From Zoogloea sp044344315 (GTDB taxonomy: Bacteria > Pseudomonadota > Gammaproteobacteria > Burkholderiales > Rhodocyclaceae), in the NCBI RefSeq assembly GCF_044344315.1, contig NZ_JBIJDC010000039.1:1-38107 (forward strand): a stretch of 38,107 bases of DNA, in the 5' to 3' direction. Both the position numbers and the translations under genes were made by a program. Below the pieces are notes generated by a model that ran no database searches, had not been told where the DNA came from, and saw only the letters and a list, made by a program, of their open reading frames with translations. Shown one piece after another: positions 33,769 to 38,107 of the stretch (positions within the stretch are counted from its first letter, which is position 1; every line of letters starts with the position of its first letter).

Positions 33769-34739
33769 GGTTTGCGGCGCTCGTCGGAAAGGGCTCGTTG
33801 CTCGTACGCCGGGTAGAGCTGGCCCACGGAACGGCGATACTCAGCGTCGACCACGGCCAGGCCGCGGAATTCTGCCGGTAGCGGCAAGGCCAGGACTTCG
33901 GTCATGTCGAGGCCGTCGTCGGCAGCCTGGCGCAAATGGCGGTCAAGCCACGCCAGCCACGCCTTGGTCTGGCGGATCGGCCCGGCGTCTCTGGCGACCG
34001 GCCCATGGCCGGGGACAAGAGTGGTGAAAGGGGTTTTCTCGAGTTGGTCGAGGGCTGCCTGCCAATGCTGCAGATCAGCGTGGGGTGTGGTTGGGGTGCG
34101 CCCGTTGAACACCAGGTCGCCGGCGAAGAGCACGCCAGTGCTGCGGTCGAGAATGACCAGGTCTGCCTCGGTGTGGCCGTCGAGGGCGATCAGCTCGAGG
34201 CGGTGTCCGCCCATCTCCAGGGGGCCGGCGGCGAGCGGGCGGGCCGGGGCGACGGGCTCGGTGCCGGCCATCCAGTCGCCAGCCAGGCGGTACATGTTTT
34301 CGTTGAGGCTGCCGCCTTCGCTGTGGATGCTCTTGATGGTGGCGGGTAGTGCAGCCAGGGTGTCCGGGACGAAGGCCTGATTGCCCAGGAAGTGGTCGGG
34401 GTGGTGGTGGGTATTGAGCACCAGACTCACCGGTTTGTCGGTGATACGGGCGATGGCGCGCTTGAGCTGTTCGCCATAGGCCCGTGACGGGCCGCTGTCG
34501 ATGACTACCACGCCTTTGGCGGTGACGATGAAGGCAGTGTTGACGATGTTGCCGCCGTTGGTAAGGCTGAAATCCTCGCTGCGGCCGACCAGCACCCAGG
34601 TGTCGTCGGCGATGCGCAGGGGGGAGAGCCCGTAGTCCCGGTCGGCGGCGGCGAGGAGCAGGGTCCAGCCGAGGGCGAAGACGGCGATGAGGCTGCGGGC
34701 GGTCCGCGATAGGGAGAGGGTGCGGGGTGAGGCGGTCAT
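33765..34739 (-). CDS. Quinoprotein relay system zinc metallohydrolase
   Basis: 324-aa metallo-beta-lactamase fold protein with an N-terminal signal or anchor segment (about 13-32). Metal ligands: HHHPDH at 111-116, His189 in LDGHTEAD, Asp208 in FAGDLVF and His245 in PGHGP. Proteins of this type occur in gene sets with a PQQ dehydrogenase and a SoxYZ-like carrier, as here, and have been named for that association; the true substrate is unknown. The 4-nt overlaps with the genes on both sides show tight operon coupling. Confidence 0.87.
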   Translation of the reverse strand: MTASPRTLSLSRTARSLIAVFALGWTLLLAAADRDYGLSPLRIADDTWVLVGRSEDFSLTNGGNIVNTAFIVTAKGVVVIDSGPSRAYGEQLKRAIARITDKPVSLVLNTHHHPDHFLGNQAFVPDTLAALPATIKSIHSEGGSLNENMYRLAGDWMAGTEPVAPARPLAAGPLEMGGHRLELIALDGHTEADLVILDRSTGVLFAGDLVFNGRTPTTPHADLQHWQAALDQLEKTPFTTLVPGHGPVARDAGPIRQTKAWLAWLDRHLRQAADDGLDMTEVLALPLPAEFRGLAVVDAEYRRSVGQLYPAYEQRALSDERRKP

Positions 34740-35527
34740 TTTTCGATCGCAGCCGAAATGGCGTTGCCGTTGTTGTCACGGCCACTGACCCGGTAAGCGG
34801 TGGCGGCCCGGGCGGCGGGGATGTCGACGGTGAATACCGGGTTCTCGGCGATGGGTTCGAAGCCCTCGATGTGCATCAGGGGCTTGCCCTGGTTGTCGGC
34901 GAGGTCAAGGTCTTGCAGGAAGAAGGCTGGAATGCCGGCGGCGAGGCCGGTGTCGATGGGGTGGATGATGCGCAGGCGGATGCGCTCGCCGCCTTCCTTG
35001 CGCGCCCATACGCGGCTGCTGACTTCGCCCAGGCGCTTCTGCCATTCGGGCGAGCCGCTGCCGGTGGAGGGCAGGGTGCAGCCGCCGCCAGCGGTGTTCA
35101 CCCAGGTGCCGCCCACATGCCAGGTGCCGTCGGCGGTGCGCACGGCGGCGCGGACCGGGGTGGACTGCTGCAGCTTGATGCGGAAACCCAGGGCCGCATG
35201 GGCACCGCTGGGTTCAAAGCGAACGATGCGCACAATGGGGTTGAAGTCGGCGAAGACGAGCACCTCGCGCACGCCCGGCAGGGTGCTGGCGTCTACGCTC
35301 ACCGGAACGTTCATGGCGTTCTCGGCGGTGAGGGGGGCGGTGACCTTGACGCGATCGTCAAAGACGACCTGTGCCGACGCCGGGAACATTTCCTTGCGCA
35401 TGTCGGCCCAGCGGGGTGAACCGAGGGGGTCGGCGCGGAGGGGCGCAGCGGGGGAAGCTGCATGACCTGTATTGAAGGTGCACGCCAACCAGAGGGCCAC
35501 AACGGCCATGAGGGCTCTGTTCTTCAT
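34736..35527 (-). CDS. Quinoprotein dehydrogenase-associated SoxYZ-like carrier
   Basis: 263-aa periplasmic protein: signal peptide about 1-23 (ending NTGHA), a SoxY-like domain about 45-155 whose carrier Cys150 sits in TAGGGCTLPS, and a SoxZ-like domain about 165-260. In SoxYZ the cysteine carries sulfur intermediates; in this fused form, found near PQQ dehydrogenases, the cargo is unknown. The frame is open to 35830 but the start at 35527 gives a proper signal peptide and has AGGAGA 6 nt upstream. First gene of the - strand accessory operon, about 50 nt downstream of its sigma-54 promoter. Confidence 0.9.
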   Translation of the reverse strand: MKNRALMAVVALWLACTFNTGHAASPAAPLRADPLGSPRWADMRKEMFPASAQVVFDDRVKVTAPLTAENAMNVPVSVDASTLPGVREVLVFADFNPIVRIVRFEPSGAHAALGFRIKLQQSTPVRAAVRTADGTWHVGGTWVNTAGGGCTLPSTGSGSPEWQKRLGEVSSRVWARKEGGERIRLRIIHPIDTGLAAGIPAFFLQDLDLADNQGKPLMHIEGFEPIAENPVFTVDIPAARAATAYRVSGRDNNGNAISAAIEK

Positions 35528-35585
35528 TCTGTCTCCTGACGGCGGCCTGCCGGTGGCGGCTCGCTCTGTTTGGTGTGGGGGTGCT

Positions 35586-35600
35586 GCAAGAGCTGTGCCA
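35586..35600 (-). promoter_or_regulatory. Sigma-54 promoter of the accessory operon
   Basis: On the - strand: TGGCAC-AGCTC-TTGC, a perfect -24/-12 element with correct spacing. Transcription should start near 35574, about 47 nt before the SoxYZ-like gene. Its 15 bases are identical to the + strand promoter at 35920. Confidence 0.85.
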
Positions 35601-35710
35601 CTACCCTGGGCGGTGCGGAATTGTCGCTGGAAACGGGCTGAGGACGCGGGAGGCAAGGGTTTGCGTCGACTCGGGGGGAAACGACCGGTGGCCTTCGTGC
35701 AGCGGTCATC

Positions 35711-35740
35711 TGTCGCAGGTGGCACACCTGTCGCGCCTGT
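35711..35740. promoter_or_regulatory. Candidate enhancer (upstream activator site) shared by both promoters
   Basis: Between the two sigma-54 promoters lie TGTCGC twice, 18 bp apart (35711 and 35729), and a perfect CAGGTG-gca-CACCTG palindrome (35716-35730). Distances of about 115 and 190 bp to the promoters suit enhancer-binding activators. Function is inferred from position and symmetry. Confidence 0.5.
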
Positions 35741-35857
35741 CCTGCTTCGGGGTGCTCCAGCTTGGAGCAGTTGGTGTGGAATGAAGCAGAGAGTGGGCGT
35801 GGTGACCCTGATTACCTGCATTTTTCCCATTCAAACGTGTTTCCAGCCAGAGCCAAC

Positions 35858-35886
35858 TTCCCGTTTTCTATCGGGAATTCTTCCCG
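35858..35886. promoter_or_regulatory. Triple TTCCCG/CGGGAA palindrome near the + promoter
   Basis: TTCCCG (35858), CGGGAA (35872) and TTCCCG (35881) alternate; the last two form a perfect 6-3-6 palindrome ending 33 bp before the -24 box. It could be an activator, IHF-adjacent or repressor site. Confidence 0.4.
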
Positions 35887-35919
35887 GTCCGCTTTTTTTC
35901 CGGGCCAGTGTCAGATCTT

Positions 35920-35934
35920 TGGCACAGCTCTTGC
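35920..35934 (+). promoter_or_regulatory. Sigma-54 promoter of the PQQ dehydrogenase gene
   Basis: TGGCAC-AGCTC-TTGC, perfect -24/-12 core with the right spacing, start expected near 35946, leaving a leader of about 75 nt before the first ATG. I see no other strong promoter upstream of the gene. Confidence 0.87.
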
Positions 35935-36004
35935 GCATGGAAAGCGCTGCGTGATCTGGTTGGGCCGGGAGGTGGCTGCCCCAGGTCGCGCTTAAGCACC
36001 TTCT

Positions 36005-36043
36005 CAAAGGAGACATTCAATGATCCAAAGGAGCAAAACAATG
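36005..36043 (+). promoter_or_regulatory. Duplicated ribosome-binding site and start codon
   Basis: AAAGGAG with a 7-nt spacer and ATG occurs twice in a 21-bp tandem near-repeat: ATG at 36020 and ATG at 36041, both in frame with the dehydrogenase. Either start leaves a functional signal peptide. Confidence 0.75.
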
Positions 36044-37807
36044 AAAAAGCCGTTTGCGATGACCCTGATCGCGGCCGCCCTGATGGTTGCCGGTTCTGTC
36101 CATGCCAAGGAAGTGACGGACGCCGACATCGCCAATGACGCCAAGTCCACCGGCGATGTCACCCACTTCGGCCTGGGCCAGCAAGGTCAGCGCTTCAGCC
36201 CGCTGGACAAGGTCAACGTCAAAACCGTCAAGAACCTGGTCCCGGTGTGGTCCTTCTCCTTTGGTGGCGAGAAGCAGCGCGGCCAGGAATCCCAGCCGCT
36301 GATCCACGACGGCAAGATGTTCGTGACGGCCTCCTACAGCCGCCTCTTCGCCCTCGACGCCAAGACCGGCAAGAAGCTGTGGAAGTACGAGCATCGCCTC
36401 CCCGAGGGCATCATGCCCTGCTGTGACGTGATCAACCGCGGCGCAGCCCTTTACGACAACCTGGTGATCTTCGCCACCCTCGACGCCCAGCTCGTGGCCC
36501 TGAACAAGGAAACCGGCAAGGTTGTATGGAAGGAAAAGATCGACGACTACGCCGCCGGCTACTCCGCCACGGCTGCTCCGCTGATCGTCAAGGGCTTGGT
36601 CATCACCGGTGTGTCCGGTGGCGAGTTCGGCGTGCAGGGCCGTATGGAAGCCCGCGATGCCAAGACCGGCAAGATGGTGTGGATGCGTCCGACCGTTGAA
36701 GGCCACATGGGCTACAAGTGGGTGAATGGCGAGAAGGTTGAAAACGGCATCTCCGGCACCCTCAACGCCACCTGGACCGGCGACCTGTGGAAGACCGGCG
36801 GTGCAGCCACCTGGAACGGCGCCACCTACGATCCCGACACCAACCTGGTCTTTGCCGGCACCGGCAACCCGGCCCCGTGGAACAGCCACCTGCGCCCCGG
36901 CGACAACCTGTTCTCGTCCGCCACCGTGGCCATCGACCCGGATACCGGCAAGATCGTCTGGCACTACCAGACCACCCCCCACGACGGCTGGGACTTTGAC
37001 GGTGTGAACGAATTCGTGTCCTTCGATTACAAGGATCCGAAGACCGGCAAGATCATCAAGGCGGGTGGCAAGGCTGACCGTAACGGCTTCTTCTTCGTGC
37101 TCGACCGCACCAACGGCAAGCCGCTGAACATCTTCCCCTTCGTCAAGCAGATCACCTGGGCCAAGGGCTTCGACATGAGCACCGGCCGTCCCATCTATGT
37201 GGATGAGAACCGTCCGGGCGATCCGTCGGGCAGCGCCGATGGCAAGAAGGGCAAGAGCGTCTTCTCCGCGCCGTCCTTCCTGGGTGGGAAGAACCAGCAG
37301 CAGATCGCCTACAACCCGCAGACTGGCCTGTTCTATGTGCCGGCCAACGAGTGGGGCATGGACATCTGGAACGAGCCCGTCTCCTACAAGCGCGGTGCGG
37401 CTTACCTGGGCGCCGGCTTCACCATCAAGGCCCTGCACGACGACTACATCGGCTCCCTGCGTGCCGTGGATCCGACCACCGGCAAGATCGTCTGGGAGAA
37501 CAAGAACTTTGCTCCCCTGTGGGGCGGTGTCCTGACCACCGGCGGCAACCTGACCTTCTACGGTACCCCCGAGGGCTACCTGAAGGCGCTGGATGCCAAG
37601 ACCGGCAAGGAAGTCTGGTCCTTCCAGACCGGCTCCGGCGTGGTCGCTCCCCCGGTTACCTGGATGGAAGGCGGCGAGCAGTACGTCGCCGTGGTGTCCG
37701 GCTGGGGCGGTGCTGTTCCCCTGTGGGGCGGCGACGTGGCCCGCCGCGTGAACTACCTGGAACAGGGCGGTTCCGTGTGGGTGTTCAAGCTGCACAACAG
37801 CAAGTAA
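36020..37807 (+). CDS. PQQ-dependent alcohol dehydrogenase, lanthanide type
   Basis: Periplasmic quinoprotein that oxidises alcohols and passes electrons to a cytochrome c. 595 aa (588 from the second ATG at 36041); signal peptide ending GSVHA. Eight-bladed propeller signs: repeated TGK-x-x-W docking motifs (DAKTGKKLW, KETGKVVW, PDTGKIVW and others), and the vicinal disulfide Cys134-Cys135 (MPCCDV) near PQQ. The catalytic Asp325 lies in GWDFDG; Asp327, two residues on, is the extra metal ligand that marks lanthanide-dependent XoxF/PedH enzymes, where calcium enzymes have a small residue. Length and absence of a heme CxxCH put it in the type I group; no partner cytochrome is in the window. ExaA/PedH-like ethanol or broad alcohol use is more likely than strict methanol use, but unproven. 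Confidence 0.93.
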   Translation: MIQRSKTMKKPFAMTLIAAALMVAGSVHAKEVTDADIANDAKSTGDVTHFGLGQQGQRFSPLDKVNVKTVKNLVPVWSFSFGGEKQRGQESQPLIHDGKMFVTASYSRLFALDAKTGKKLWKYEHRLPEGIMPCCDVINRGAALYDNLVIFATLDAQLVALNKETGKVVWKEKIDDYAAGYSATAAPLIVKGLVITGVSGGEFGVQGRMEARDAKTGKMVWMRPTVEGHMGYKWVNGEKVENGISGTLNATWTGDLWKTGGAATWNGATYDPDTNLVFAGTGNPAPWNSHLRPGDNLFSSATVAIDPDTGKIVWHYQTTPHDGWDFDGVNEFVSFDYKDPKTGKIIKAGGKADRNGFFFVLDRTNGKPLNIFPFVKQITWAKGFDMSTGRPIYVDENRPGDPSGSADGKKGKSVFSAPSFLGGKNQQQIAYNPQTGLFYVPANEWGMDIWNEPVSYKRGAAYLGAGFTIKALHDDYIGSLRAVDPTTGKIVWENKNFAPLWGGVLTTGGNLTFYGTPEGYLKALDAKTGKEVWSFQTGSGVVAPPVTWMEGGEQYVAVVSGWGGAVPLWGGDVARRVNYLEQGGSVWVFKLHNSK

Positions 37808-37884
37808 TTGCGCTTGCCGGGTGCGGTCCGGTCTTCCGGGCTGCACCTGCGGAAACCTCCCGCGGCCTTACTGCTGCGGGTGAG

Positions 37885-37909
37885 CGGCCCCCTTCTTAGG
37901 GGGCCGTTT
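37885..37909 (+). terminator. Terminator of the PQQ dehydrogenase gene
   Basis: CGGCCCCC-TTCTTA-GGGGGCCG, an 8-bp perfect GC stem followed by TTT, 77 nt after the stop codon. The short T-run makes it good but not ideal. Confidence 0.8.
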
Positions 37910-38052
37910 CCATTTGGAGTCCCGGGTCGGCTTCATTCCACTTTCCTCCATTGACCTCCCCGAACCGGGCGCAAACCCAATGCTGATGAGGGGTCCTTGG
38001 CCGGGTTGGCCGCAGGGGCTTATGGGAGGTGCTGATGGCGGCTGGAGGTCCT

Positions 38053-38074
38053 GTAGGGGCGACTTCAGTCGCCC
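38053..38074 (+). repeat. REP-like palindrome
   Basis: GTAG followed by GGGCGACT-tc-AGTCGCCC, a perfect 8-bp palindrome with the GTAGG head typical of REP elements mobilised by RAYT transposases. Only one copy is in the window. The rest of 37910-38107 shows no gene. Confidence 0.6.
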
Positions 38075-38107
38075 GCCACGCGTCGATCACAGACATGCCG
38101 TTGATCG

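Noticed and set aside
36017..37846. Long antisense frame (609 codons) opposite the PQQ dehydrogenase
   Set aside because: It mirrors a GC-rich gene with strong family identity on the other strand; the antisense translation has no recognisable motif. It is a codon-bias shadow.

Overview
The window looks like the chromosome of a high-GC betaproteobacterium, most likely Rhodocyclales (Azoarcus/Thauera/Zoogloea-like). This rests on the GC-rich codon use outside the island, a urease operon, a pirin/LysR pair, an Aer-type energy-taxis receptor, and a periplasmic quinoprotein alcohol-oxidation cluster with sigma-54 promoters. The placement is inferred from gene content; no search was run.

Layout. 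1-4221 (+) is the 3' part of a urease operon: the end of ureC, then ureE, ureF, a patatin-like lipase gene, and ureG. 4343-4789 (+) is a MaoC-type enoyl-CoA hydratase followed by a strong terminator. 4861-6651 holds a divergent LysR regulator and pirin. 6787-8934 (+) is a TonB-dependent siderophore-type receptor. 8955-11036 (-) is an Aer-like PAS chemoreceptor with a sigma-28-like promoter. 11197-11600 (-) is a 3' fragment of a nosR-like gene.

11601-28217 is a 16.6-kb island of lower GC, flanked by a 366-bp direct repeat (11235-11600 and 28218-28583, 10 mismatches by eye, no gaps) made of the 3' end of the nosR-like gene. All five genes inside run on the + strand: two giant proteins (2448 and 2137 aa) that I cannot assign, a 200-aa protein with an HDGFPNY motif, a 392-aa protein that appears to combine an NlpC/CHAP-like cysteine peptidase site with a C-terminal YkuD-type L,D-transpeptidase site, and a 107-aa orphan. 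I saw no integrase, transposase, phage structural gene or secretion gene. This cassette is the best candidate for an undescribed system.

28180-37807 is a quinoprotein alcohol-oxidation locus. On the - strand an accessory operon runs from a SoxYZ-like carrier through a zinc metallohydrolase, TonB, a histidine kinase, a NarL-type regulator and an MxaD-like SRPBCC protein to a NosR-like flavin/FeS membrane protein. On the + strand lies a PQQ alcohol dehydrogenase whose D-x-D motif indicates a lanthanide-dependent enzyme. The 492-bp gap between the two units carries two oppositely oriented sigma-54 promoters with the same 15-bp core, and palindromes between them, so the two units are probably switched on together by an enhancer-binding activator encoded elsewhere. 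The window ends in non-coding DNA with a terminator and a REP-like palindrome.
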